A stretch of 32,157 nt of DNA from a virus. Shown piece by piece: positions 20,053 to 27,970 of this stretch (position 1 is its first letter; every line of letters begins with the position of its first letter). Below the pieces are notes generated by a model. It saw nothing but the letters and a program-made list of their open reading frames with translations. It ran no database searches and was not told where the DNA came from. The stretch covers positions 1 to 32,157 of the IMG/VR virus record IMGVR_UViG_3300005466_000055; one strand, given 5' to 3'. The position numbers were made by a program, and so were the translations under genes.

Positions 20053-20636
20053 CGCTCGCGCTTCAACTTGGCAATCTCTGCCAGCGCCATTTGCCACTCG
20101 TGGTAGTAGGTGCCGTAGCCGTGGCAGCTGCCTGGCTGCTGCTTGCCTTTGAGGTAAATGCGCAGATTTTTGGCGTCGTTGTTTTGCTTGTTGCCATCCA
20201 TGTGGTCAACGCATTCGTTAGAGCGAAGCGGCCTGCCAATCGCCATGGCCATCACGTATCGGTGCTCCATCACTTTCTTGCACCCTGTCGTGTACATGCC
20301 CTGAAAAATCGGCATGTGCGCTTCTGGCACAACGTACGGACTCAAAACAACGTATCCCTGGTTGTTGATGTGCCGTCCAGTCCCGGTGGTTTTCAGCGTT
20401 TTCATACGCCTTTCGCGCATCTTGGCCGCAACGCAACTCGTGCAGTGCCCAGTGAAGCTCTCGCCGCGCTTGATGTACTGACGCAACGCGGAAACCGTCA
20501 TCCAGCGCTCCCTGCTGCAAGCGGGGCACTTGATCGTGGCGCACAACGTTTTGTGCCCGTACATGAACCGCAATCTGTAAGTCGTGCTAACGGCTGGATG
20601 CGGAGGAATTGGTTTTCTGTTGAGCGGTCTGGCCAT
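20046..20636 (-). CDS. HNH endonuclease, reverse to the late operon
   Basis: A 196-residue protein from ATG 20636. The first half holds zinc-like CPACSRERW...CTSC; the HNH core is CKKVMEHRYVMAMAIGRP and VDHMDGNKQNNDAKNLRI. The gene lies against the reading direction of the virion genes, between portal and the next gene, and its stop overlaps the portal 3' end by 7 bases. A TACAAT -10 lies about 11 bases before the ATG and CTGACA further upstream, so a near-leaderless message from its own promoter is possible. It is a free-standing homing gene. Confidence 0.85.
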   Translation of the reverse strand: MARPLNRKPIPPHPAVSTTYRLRFMYGHKTLCATIKCPACSRERWMTVSALRQYIKRGESFTGHCTSCVAAKMRERRMKTLKTTGTGRHINNQGYVVLSPYVVPEAHMPIFQGMYTTGCKKVMEHRYVMAMAIGRPLRSNECVDHMDGNKQNNDAKNLRIYLKGKQQPGSCHGYGTYYHEWQMALAEIAKLKRERH

Positions 20637-20666
20637 AAACAGATTGTACAACACTAGAAGGAACAC

Positions 20667-21101
20667 ATGTCAGCTTCTAACTCTTACGAAAATTCTATCC
20701 TTGCCCTGACGTTTACCAACACGGCCTTTGCGCTCGTTGGCGACGCAAGCGGCTTGCAGCCATCGGGCACCGCAGGCTCGCTGTATGTCTCGCTGCATAC
20801 GGCGGACCCTGGCGAAGCCGGCGCGCAGAACACCAGTGAGTCTGCGTACACGAACTACGCCCGCGTAGCTGTTGCCCGCTCTGGTGCTGGCTGGACGGTA
20901 TCCACGAACACGGTCACGAATGCTGGCGCTGTCACGTTCCCTGCATGTGGCGTCACGGGCTCGACGATCACGCACTTCGGCGTAGGCACGGCGTCATCTG
21001 GTGCCGGCGTGCTCTTGTTCAGCGGTACGTGCTCGCTGGTCGTCAGCTCTGGCGTCACGCCTGCTTTTGCGATCGGCCAGCTCTCGGTGAGCGCTGACTG
21101 A
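20667..21101 (+). CDS. Gp80-like virion protein
   Basis: A 144-residue beta-rich protein. SGTAGSLYVSLHTADPGEAG, YTNYARVAVARSGAGWTV, TITHFGVGTASSGAGVLLFS fit the pattern of the Gp80-type phage proteins often called putative tail-fibre proteins. GAAGGAACAC precedes the ATG. Its role is unclear; small beta proteins after the portal could decorate the head or fibres. Confidence 0.7.
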   Translation: MSASNSYENSILALTFTNTAFALVGDASGLQPSGTAGSLYVSLHTADPGEAGAQNTSESAYTNYARVAVARSGAGWTVSTNTVTNAGAVTFPACGVTGSTITHFGVGTASSGAGVLLFSGTCSLVVSSGVTPAFAIGQLSVSAD

Positions 21102-21538
21102 TGAGCTTCCCCGGCTCAGGCACAACCTCCCTCGCTGGCACGTGGGCCAATCTGCAGGCGGCTGCAGGGCGCGTGAAGGACAAGTCTGCATTCCTGGCTG
21201 CGCAAGGCTCGCTCACGCGGCGTGCCGTGCTCGAGCACCAGAACTACCTGCTCGACATCCGCGCGCAGATGGAGGTGTTCGCTGCCGCCCCGGGGTTGCA
21301 GGCCTATGCGCAGAATGAGATCAACAACCCCTCGCTCAACCTCGCAACAGAGTACGTAGCCATGCGCAATGCGATCGATGCGCTGCTTGCGTGGCTGGTC
21401 ACGAACTTCCCGAACACCTCTGGTGAGCTTCGTGTGTACTCGTTTGCCAGCCAGCGCGTGACTGATATCAACCTCACGGCGCCTGAGCTGTCCGCGTATA
21501 AGACCCAGCTCAACACGCTCGTCGCGACGATTAGTTAG
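21101..21538 (+). CDS. Hypothetical virion-region protein, 145 residues
   Basis: Unrecognised. Helical (WANLQAAAGRVKDKSAF, RRAVLEHQNYLLDIRAQM) with a possible C-terminal beta element. TGATG overlap with the preceding gene places it in the late operon. May be a small connector or chaperone of the neighbouring fibre-like protein. Confidence 0.65.
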   Translation: MSFPGSGTTSLAGTWANLQAAAGRVKDKSAFLAAQGSLTRRAVLEHQNYLLDIRAQMEVFAAAPGLQAYAQNEINNPSLNLATEYVAMRNAIDALLAWLVTNFPNTSGELRVYSFASQRVTDINLTAPELSAYKTQLNTLVATIS

Positions 21539-21540
21539 TC

Positions 21541-23115
21541 GTGGCGATCAGCGCGGGCGTCACAGTCCCGGCGACCGCATCGGGTAACACGTGCACGACC
21601 GCGACGCGGACCAGCGCTGCGAGCGGCTCGACGTTCGTGGTGTTCTGCCAAGCTGACGCAACGCCGAACACGCCGACCGACAACAAAGGCAATACCTACA
21701 CCGCAGTGACGACGGCTGTAACGAACAGCTCGATCGTCAGTCGAATGTACTACTGCCAGAACGGCACGGGCGGTAGCGGCCATACCTGGACGTTCACGAC
21801 GCCGTTCTCAGCCGACCTGTCGATGTACGTGCTCGAGATCCTGGGCGGCCTCACGACCGGCATCCTCGACGCGGTCAATCAGGTGCTCGACTCATCGTCA
21901 CCCTTTACGGTGACGTCCGCAGCTACCACGCAGGCTGCGGAGCTTGCGGTAGCAGCGATGTCTGGCAATTCGGGCACGAACCCGGCGACGCATGCGGAAT
22001 CGACGGGCTACACGATTCGGTCAGAAGTCACCACGGGCGGACCGAACTGGACCGGCGCGATAGCCAGTAAGGTGCTCTCGGCAACCGGCGCACAAACTCC
22101 ATCCTTCACGGAAAACGGCGGCACCACGGCTGGCGTCCACATTGCGACCTTCAAGGAAGCAAGTGGCGGTGGTGGAGCGCTGACAGGCTCGAGCACGCTT
22201 ACATTCTCCCAGTCAGGAACTCTGACTGGTGCAGGAGCGCTGAGCGGCAGCACGACTGTCACGTTCAGCCAGTCTGGCACGTTGACCGGCTCTGGCGCGC
22301 TGAGTGGATCGAGCACAGTCACATTCTCGCCTACCAGCACACTGACTGGCGCCGGCGCTCTGGTCGGCAGTGCGACGTTCAGATTCTCTCCCTCTGGCGC
22401 AATTGCAGGGGCCGGGGCGCTTGCTGGCTCTACGACGGTCACATTTTCACCGACCGGAACGCTGACGGACTCAGCCTCTGGTGGCCTGACGGGCGCAGCC
22501 ACACTGACATTCACGCCCACAGCGACGCTCACCGGCAGCGGTGCGCTGTCGGGCTCGACGACGCTTACGTTCGCACAGAGCGGCGCTCTCACGGGCGCTG
22601 GTGCGCTTGCTGGCGCGTCCACCATCGCATTCACGCCGTCCGGCACGCTTGCCGATGGCGGCAACGCGCTCATTGGCGCAACGACCATCACGTTCACCGT
22701 TACGGGCGCGCTGAGTGGCACTGGCGGCCAGCAAGCCTCGGGCGGCTCCCCTAGCTACGCCTACTACAACGACCTTGACGCAGCCCGCCAGCGTCGCCTG
22801 GCGCGTCAGCGCCGCGAGCGTGAGCGGGAGAGCGATGAGCAGGCGATCCAGGACGAGATCAGCCGCAAGGTCGCCAAGGCGATCTACGCGCAGGAACGCA
22901 TCGACGCTGAGCGCGCCGATCTCTCGCGCATCCAGACGCTCGCTGATTCGCTGATGCGACAGCGCACCGAACTACCCAGACCTGTGCTCGCGGCAGTCAT
23001 GAAAGCCCACGAGGAGCGCACTCACAACTCGCTCGCGCAGCTCGATCGACTAGTTGCACAGATGTTGGAGGAAGAGGAGGCCGTTGTAGCGGCGTTGTTG
23101 TTACTTGAAGACTGA
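21541..23115 (+). CDS. Fibre-like virion protein with nine tandem ~20-residue repeats and coiled-coil C-terminus
   Basis: A 524-residue protein starting at GTG 21541 (no separate RBS). Residues ~1-205 form a Ser/Thr-rich beta domain (STFVVFCQADATPN, NKGNTYTAV, GGSGHTWTF) like those seen in phage fibres. Residues ~208-395 are nine tandem repeats with the pattern G-x-G-A-L-x-G-S-x-T-x-T-F-S-x-x-G-T-L-T. Residues ~405-524 are charged coiled coil (RQRRLARQRRERERESDEQA...). The fold is probably an elongated beta helix or a string of beta modules tied by a coiled coil. It is extremely rich in Ser/Thr, hence a candidate for glycosylation by the enzyme encoded at 25372. Confidence 0.75.
   Translation: MAISAGVTVPATASGNTCTTATRTSAASGSTFVVFCQADATPNTPTDNKGNTYTAVTTAVTNSSIVSRMYYCQNGTGGSGHTWTFTTPFSADLSMYVLEILGGLTTGILDAVNQVLDSSSPFTVTSAATTQAAELAVAAMSGNSGTNPATHAESTGYTIRSEVTTGGPNWTGAIASKVLSATGAQTPSFTENGGTTAGVHIATFKEASGGGGALTGSSTLTFSQSGTLTGAGALSGSTTVTFSQSGTLTGSGALSGSSTVTFSPTSTLTGAGALVGSATFRFSPSGAIAGAGALAGSTTVTFSPTGTLTDSASGGLTGAATLTFTPTATLTGSGALSGSTTLTFAQSGALTGAGALAGASTIAFTPSGTLADGGNALIGATTITFTVTGALSGTGGQQASGGSPSYAYYNDLDAARQRRLARQRRERERESDEQAIQDEISRKVAKAIYAQERIDAERADLSRIQTLADSLMRQRTELPRPVLAAVMKAHEERTHNSLAQLDRLVAQMLEEEEAVVAALLLLED
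22167..22725 (+). repeat. Nine tandem ~60-base repeats encoding 20-residue units
   Basis: Units run roughly GAGALSGSTTVTFSQSGTLT with changes per copy; one copy carries the insert DSAS and one DGG. DNA identity between units is moderate, so the tandem array is old or selected. See the gene entry 21541-23115. Confidence 0.85.
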
Positions 23116-23127
23116 GGACTGTGTTAT

Positions 23128-24030
23128 ATGACTACTGAACAAGCTGAAATTGCGAGCCCGACTGCAAGCGCTGAGGTGGATTCCGAAGCGCGCGCTACTG
23201 GGACTGACGGGTCAGCTCCGTCCGGTGATGAAACCACCGCTGCCAAGACCGTAGCCGGCGAAGCTGGCGGGAGTCCTGAAAAGAAACGGGACGAGGTTAA
23301 CGAGCGTTTCGACAAACTCACTCGAGACTTGTACGAGCTTCGGGGTGAGCGTGATCGAGACCGCTATGAGATTCAGACGCGCGAACAGCGCATCAAGGAT
23401 CTGGAAGCGCAGCTCTCCGAGACAGCGAAACAGCGTCAGGTCGCGCCTGACACCACGCCAACCCTTGAACAGTTCGGGTACGACGAGACGAAGTATCAGG
23501 CCGCTCTGTACTCGCATTTGACCAAGACCGTAGGAGCCACGCTCCGCGATGAAATCTTGGGCGAGATCAAGCAGACCGAGTCGCAGCGTAAACACCAGGA
23601 GGCTTTCTCCACCTGGCAGAAGCGCGAGGATGACTTCATCAAGTTGCAGCCCGACTACGTGGACAAAGTCCGAAACAACCGTTCGCTGCCGATCTCACAA
23701 GATCTGGCGCAAGAGCTGTTGCAGATGGATGACGGTCCGCAGATTGCCTACTACCTCGCTGAGAACCAGCAGAAAGCCGCGGTCATCGCGAAACTTCCGC
23801 TGGCGGCTCAGATGAGAGAACTAGGCCGCATACAAGCGCAGCTCGATGCAAAGAAGGCCGCACCTCCTGTGAGTAAAGCACCGCCCCCGGTGGCCAAGGT
23901 TGACGCAACCGAAGCGCCGTCCAACTTCAAGGTGGACACGCCCGACAGCGACAACCTCTCGGACGCCGAGTGGACGCGGAGACGTAATGCTCAGGAGCAA
24001 GCCAGGATGCGCAAGTTTCGCAACGGCTAG
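23128..24030 (+). CDS. Scaffold-like protein
   Basis: A 300-residue protein of P22 scaffold character, judged from position and composition. It opens with a disordered acidic region (ATGTDGSAPSGDETTAAKT), then a coiled coil (NERFDKLTRDLYELRGERDR) and a helical middle, and ends in a short basic helix (WTRRRNAQEQARMRKFRNG). In P22 the basic C-terminal helix-turn-helix of scaffold binds the coat. It stands directly before the coat gene. No start ambiguity; GAGGA upstream is slightly distant. Confidence 0.75.
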   Translation: MTTEQAEIASPTASAEVDSEARATGTDGSAPSGDETTAAKTVAGEAGGSPEKKRDEVNERFDKLTRDLYELRGERDRDRYEIQTREQRIKDLEAQLSETAKQRQVAPDTTPTLEQFGYDETKYQAALYSHLTKTVGATLRDEILGEIKQTESQRKHQEAFSTWQKREDDFIKLQPDYVDKVRNNRSLPISQDLAQELLQMDDGPQIAYYLAENQQKAAVIAKLPLAAQMRELGRIQAQLDAKKAAPPVSKAPPPVAKVDATEAPSNFKVDTPDSDNLSDAEWTRRRNAQEQARMRKFRNG

Positions 24031-24055
24031 CTCCTAACACAGGAGATTTGCAGCC

Positions 24056-25324
24056 ATTGCAAACAACATTCTGACTAATACGATGATCACGCGGGAAGCA
24101 GCCCGCGTGCTCACTCAGCAAGGCACGTTCTTCTCGAACATCCGCAAGGACTATCGGGAAGAGTTCGCGAAGTCGGGCCTCAAGGCCGGCAACTCGATCA
24201 ACATGCGCCTGCCGAGCAAGTACACCGTCCGCACGTCCAAGACCTTCACGGGTCAGGACCATGTCGAACGCTCGACCCCGCTCGCCGTGCTGTCCCAGTA
24301 CGGCATCGACGTGTCGTTCTCGACCGCCGATCGCACGCTCTCGCTCGATGATTTCAGCAAACGAGTGCTGAAGCCTGCGATGGCGCAGCTCGGCAGCACG
24401 ATCGAATTCACGGCGCTTCAGGCCGCGTATCGCTCAGTGTGGAACGGCATCAACGCAACGACCAACACGGCGCTCACGTATCGCTACTTCCAGAAGGCTG
24501 GCCAGGCGCTTACGGACAACCTGGCGCCGGTCGGTGATCGCACCGCCGTCCTGAACCCGGCCTCGATGGTCGAGTTCCTGGATGCCACCAAGGGCCTGTT
24601 CGCTGCGCAGAGCAATCTGAACGAGCAGTTCCGCGAGGGCATGATGGGCCGCACGGGTGGCTTCGACGTAGGCGAGAACACGCTGCTGCCGACGCACACC
24701 ACGGGCTCGCTCGCGGGTTCGCCGCTTACGTTCAACACGGCGCTCGGCATCTCCACCACGACGAACTCGTGGGCCTCGACGACGGATCTGTCCATCACGG
24801 GCGCGACTTCGGCCACGACTGTGACGGCGGGCGACATCATCACGCTCTCGGGCGTGTTCAGTGTTCATCCGGAATCGCGTCAGAACACCGGCAAGCTGCA
24901 GCAGTTCGTTGTGCAGTCGGCCGTGACGCTGACGACCGCCGCGAGCACCTACACCGTGACGGTCAAGCCCGCGTTGATCTACGGCGTCGGTAACGCGTTC
25001 CAGAACTGCACGCTCTCGGGTGTTGCCAACACGTCGGGCCTCACGGTCACGCGTTTTGGTGCCGCCTCGACGGCGTTCGCGCAGGACTTGTTCTTCCACA
25101 AGGATGCGTTCGCCGCAGCCTTCGTCGATCTCGAGGACGTGTCCTCGTACGGCGCGAGCTGCACGCGAGTGCAGGCCGACAACATCTCGATGCGGTTCAT
25201 CCAGCAGTACAACGGGTCGAGCGATGACGTCATCGCCCGCTTCGACGTGCTGTGGGGCTTCGCACCGCTGTTGCCGGAACTCGCCGCTCGGCACATGACG
25301 ACTCAGAGCCTTCTGACCGTCTAA
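24056..25324 (+). CDS. P22-type major capsid (coat) protein, apparent ATT start
   Basis: The P22 coat family fold is indicated by ITREAARVL, RKDYREEFAKSGLKAGNSIN, YTVRTSKTF, GIDVSFSTADRTLSLDDFS and LKPAMAQLGSTIE. The usual frame would start at ATG 24083, but an ATT at 24056 gives M-A-N-N-I-L-T-N-T-M-I-T-R-E, the N-terminus expected for this family. AGGAG lies at 24041-24045, 10 bases before the ATT, and nothing precedes the ATG. No in-frame ATG, GTG or TTG lies upstream up to the stop at 24035. From ATT the length is 422 residues. A terminator directly after the gene ends most transcription. Confidence 0.9.
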   Translation: MANNILTNTMITREAARVLTQQGTFFSNIRKDYREEFAKSGLKAGNSINMRLPSKYTVRTSKTFTGQDHVERSTPLAVLSQYGIDVSFSTADRTLSLDDFSKRVLKPAMAQLGSTIEFTALQAAYRSVWNGINATTNTALTYRYFQKAGQALTDNLAPVGDRTAVLNPASMVEFLDATKGLFAAQSNLNEQFREGMMGRTGGFDVGENTLLPTHTTGSLAGSPLTFNTALGISTTTNSWASTTDLSITGATSATTVTAGDIITLSGVFSVHPESRQNTGKLQQFVVQSAVTLTTAASTYTVTVKPALIYGVGNAFQNCTLSGVANTSGLTVTRFGAASTAFAQDLFFHKDAFAAAFVDLEDVSSYGASCTRVQADNISMRFIQQYNGSSDDVIARFDVLWGFAPLLPELAARHMTTQSLLTV

Positions 25325-25329
25325 CAAAC

Positions 25330-25361
25330 AGGGCCAGGGACTTCACACCTGGCCCTTTCTT
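25330..25361 (+). terminator. Terminator after the coat gene
   Basis: Perfect 9-bp stem AGGGCCAGG (25330-25338) and CCTGGCCCT (25348-25356), loop GACTTCACA, followed by TTCTT. Placed between coat and the modification cassette, it should limit expression of the cassette relative to coat. Confidence 0.85.
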
Positions 25362-25371
25362 CAGGAGCACC

Positions 25372-26193
25372 ATGACGTTCAAACACAAGGTCAAAGAGAC
25401 GGCGCAAAAGCCAGAGAGAGTCATTCACCCCTACGTATGCACGCCTGCATACAACGGTCAGGTGGATAGCGACTTCGCTCAATCTCTTGCAGAGACCGCA
25501 TTCACTTGCCCGATGTTCGGCATCCAGATCACTGCTGGCGTGCTCGGTAACGTTGGGTTCATCGAGTTGGCCCGCAACATTTTCGTCAAGAAGTTCCTCG
25601 AAAACGAGGAGATGAAGGACTGCACGCACCTGTTCTTCATCGATAGCGATTTGAAATTCGAGTGGCGCGGCTTTATCGGCTTGCTGAAAGAGGATCTGCC
25701 GATCTGCGCTGGCGTCTATCGCCGGCGCCAGGAGCCTGAGGACTATCCGTTCCGCGCGGCCGAGAACCCCAACGGCGGCGGCCTGTGGTTCGAGAACGAT
25801 TGGCTGCAGTGTGATCGAGTCCCCACGGGATTCCTCTGCATCCGTCGCGACATCCTGGAAGAGATGGTCAAGGAGTGCGACCGCATTGAGATGCACGATC
25901 AGCCGGGCGGTGTGCCGTGGCTGTTCGGCTTGAAGTTTGAAGATACCGCAGCGGGCGGCAAGCGCCTGATCGGTGAGGACTACAGCTTCTGCGACAAGTA
26001 TGTCGCGAAGTACGGAAAGATGATCCCGGTGTGGTCGAACCTGACGTTCACGCACCACGGCTTCACGGGGAACTTCTATGAGTACCTTCTTCGCGAGAAG
26101 GAACGTGCAGACCGCGGCGAGAAATCCGCTATGGGCCTGCCATCTGAAGAAGCCCTGGCCAAGCAGAAAGCCTCCACGAGTGTGGCGGCATGA
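25372..26193 (+). CDS. GT-A-like glycosyltransferase
   Basis: A 273-residue protein. IHPYVCTPAYNGQVDSDFAQ begins the nucleotide-sugar fold. HLFFIDSDLKFEWRG contains D-S-D, the D-x-D motif that binds the sugar-nucleotide metal. ICAGVYRRRQEPEDYP and GEDYSFCDKY (E-D motif) agree with phage GT2-like enzymes. The substrate cannot be told. AGGAG precedes the ATG by 5-6 bases, right after the coat terminator. The stop overlaps the methyltransferase start by 4 bases (ATGA). It likely adds a sugar to virion protein, DNA or host surface carbohydrate. Confidence 0.8.
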   Translation: MTFKHKVKETAQKPERVIHPYVCTPAYNGQVDSDFAQSLAETAFTCPMFGIQITAGVLGNVGFIELARNIFVKKFLENEEMKDCTHLFFIDSDLKFEWRGFIGLLKEDLPICAGVYRRRQEPEDYPFRAAENPNGGGLWFENDWLQCDRVPTGFLCIRRDILEEMVKECDRIEMHDQPGGVPWLFGLKFEDTAAGGKRLIGEDYSFCDKYVAKYGKMIPVWSNLTFTHHGFTGNFYEYLLREKERADRGEKSAMGLPSEEALAKQKASTSVAA

Positions 26194-26726
26194 ACGCCGT
26201 TCTTAAGGAAGCGGAATACCGCGAGCTGCTGTTAGGCAGCGGCAACAATCCGAAGAAGGAAATCACGTTCAAGGAAGTGCCGCAGGACTGGCAGAACCTG
26301 ACCAAGCTCGACATTGACCCGGACTGCAAGCCTGATGTCATCCACGACCTGAACGTCCTGCCGTATCCGTTCCCGGATAACTCGTTTAACGAGATCCACG
26401 CCTATGACGTGCTCGAGCACACGGGGCAGCAGGGCGACTGGCGCTTCTTCTTCGCCCAGTTCGACGAGCTGTGGCGGATCTTGAAGCCGGGCGGCTTCAT
26501 CTGTGGCGCGTGCCCGATGTGGGATAGCCCGTGGAGTTGGAGTGATCCAGGCCATAGCCGCGTGCTGTCGAAGCTCTCGCTGATCTTCCTTGATCGCCGG
26601 AACTACGCCGACATCGGCAAGACGCCGATGACCGACTACCGCCACATCTACAAGGGCGACTTCGAGGTGTGCGCGACGACCGAGAACGAGCACAAGTGGG
26701 GCTTTGTTTTGAAGGCGGTCAAGTAA
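26190..26726 (+). CDS. Class I SAM-dependent methyltransferase
   Basis: A 178-residue Rossmann methyltransferase: motif I LLLGSGNN (residues ~14-21; LDxGxG variant), motif II LDIDPDCKPDVIHDL, PFPDNSFNEIHAYDVLEHTG (motif IV region), LWRILKPGGFICGACPMW (motif VI). It resembles the methyltransferase_11 type acting on small molecules or sugars. Positioned between the glycosyltransferase and radical SAM genes; together they could build a modified glycan or small molecule. Confidence 0.85.
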   Translation: MNAVLKEAEYRELLLGSGNNPKKEITFKEVPQDWQNLTKLDIDPDCKPDVIHDLNVLPYPFPDNSFNEIHAYDVLEHTGQQGDWRFFFAQFDELWRILKPGGFICGACPMWDSPWSWSDPGHSRVLSKLSLIFLDRRNYADIGKTPMTDYRHIYKGDFEVCATTENEHKWGFVLKAVK

Positions 26727-27560
26727 GTGCTCGAAGCCTTCCGCCAACACCACCTGGAGTACCCGAACGAGGTGTCGGTGGAGACGCTTGCGCTGTGCAA
26801 CGCGCGCTGCACGTTCTGCCCGTATCCGACGATGGAGCGCAAGGGCACGAAGATGTCCGACGAGCTGTTGGACAAGATCGTGACGGAGATCATCTCGTGG
26901 CGCCGGCCGATGTTCTTCTCGCCGTTCAAGGTCAACGAACCCCTGCTCGATGCCCGCACGTTGCCGTTGTGCGAGCGGATCAACCGTGAGGCGCCGTGGA
27001 TCGTGCTGCGCCTGTTCACGAACGGTTCTGCGCTCACTCCCGCGAAGATTGAGGAGATCGCAAAGCTCAAGAACGTGACGCACCTGTGGGTGTCGTTGAA
27101 CTCGCATATCCCTGAGGAATACGAGCGGGTGATGGGCCTGCGGTTCGATCTGACCGCCAAGCGCTTGGACTATCTGCACGCGCAGGACTTTCCTCACCCT
27201 GTCGTGCTTTCGACGGTCGGCTATCCGAACGAGGACTTCCGCCGCTATTGCTTCGAGCGGTGGCCGAAGTTCGAGTCCCTGGCGCTCAAGCGCGACGCGT
27301 GGCTGGGCCAGATCGAGCCGCAGGCTGGCGCAGTGCCTGACTCGCCGTGCGCGCGTTGGTTCGAGCTTTCCATCACGGCGACTGGCGAGACCGCGCGTTG
27401 CTGCATGGACGGCGAAGGCAAGTACGGGTTCGGCAACGTTAACGAGCACTCGCTCTACGACATCTACAACCAGTCCGAGCTTCGCTCGTGGCGCGAAGGA
27501 CTGGTTAGCCGGAAGACCGTGTCTGTCTGCGACACCTGCACTTATGGGAGCGTGCAATGA
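26727..27560 (+). CDS. Radical SAM enzyme with SPASM-like C-terminal domain
   Basis: A 277-residue protein. CNARCTFCPYP (C-x3-C-x2-C) binds the [4Fe-4S] cluster and AdoMet. TNGSAL and WVSLNSHIPEEYERVMG are TIM-barrel elements of radical SAM enzymes. The C-terminal part has CARWFELSITATGE, CCMDGEGKYGFGNV and VCDTCTYG, the SPASM layout with auxiliary cluster cysteines. It could perform a radical change on a peptide, sugar or cofactor. GTG 26727 lies directly after the previous stop, with AAGGCGG in the 3' end of the previous gene. The stop forms ATGA with the gp4-like gene, so all four genes are coupled. Confidence 0.88.
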   Translation: MLEAFRQHHLEYPNEVSVETLALCNARCTFCPYPTMERKGTKMSDELLDKIVTEIISWRRPMFFSPFKVNEPLLDARTLPLCERINREAPWIVLRLFTNGSALTPAKIEEIAKLKNVTHLWVSLNSHIPEEYERVMGLRFDLTAKRLDYLHAQDFPHPVVLSTVGYPNEDFRRYCFERWPKFESLALKRDAWLGQIEPQAGAVPDSPCARWFELSITATGETARCCMDGEGKYGFGNVNEHSLYDIYNQSELRSWREGLVSRKTVSVCDTCTYGSVQ

Positions 27561-27970
27561 TCGTTCTCGAACTCATCACCGGCTCACTGCGCTCGATCGG
27601 CATCATCGGCGAGACGCAAAACCCATCTGCTGAGCAGGGGCAGGCGGCGACCACGCGGCTCAATGACCTGATGTTCCAGTGGCAGGAGAAGGGCGTCGAG
27701 CTTGGCTGGAACCAGAAGGACGCAGCCGGCGACCCCATCGCGCTCCCGTCTGGGTTGTTGGGCGGTATCAAGGCGCAGCTTGCCGAGTTGCTGGCCAACG
27801 ACTACGGAGTCGATGCGCCGCCATTAGTGCTGCGAGAGGCTGATGACTCGCGCACGATGCTCAACCGTCAGGCGCTGCAGGCGGCGTTTGGCCGGCCTAA
27901 CTTGCGCTCACTGCCTCTTGGCGAGTCGAGTGCTGGACGCTTTGACATCACGACCGGGACGGTGCGATGA
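27557..27970 (+). CDS. P22 gp4-like tail accessory / head completion protein
   Basis: A 137-residue protein. The N-terminus (ITGSLRSIGIIGETQNPSAE, ATTRLNDLMFQWQEKGVEL) and the middle (GLLGGIKAQLAELLANDYG) match the P22 gp4 family, whose members form a ring under the portal. It extends the head-tail connector, and P22 gp4 also has a lysozyme-like activity (not evident here). ATGA overlap with the radical SAM gene. Confidence 0.85.
   Translation: MIVLELITGSLRSIGIIGETQNPSAEQGQAATTRLNDLMFQWQEKGVELGWNQKDAAGDPIALPSGLLGGIKAQLAELLANDYGVDAPPLVLREADDSRTMLNRQALQAAFGRPNLRSLPLGESSAGRFDITTGTVR

Noticed and set aside
20049-20657. Long plus-strand open frame (202 residues) antisense to the HNH gene
   Set aside because: It lies entirely opposite the HNH gene, and its sequence looks like a reverse shadow without family features.
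26232-27557. Minus-strand frame of 441 residues opposite the methyltransferase and radical SAM genes
   Set aside because: Arg/His/Leu-rich composition typical of antisense frames in GC-rich DNA; both sense genes have clear motifs.
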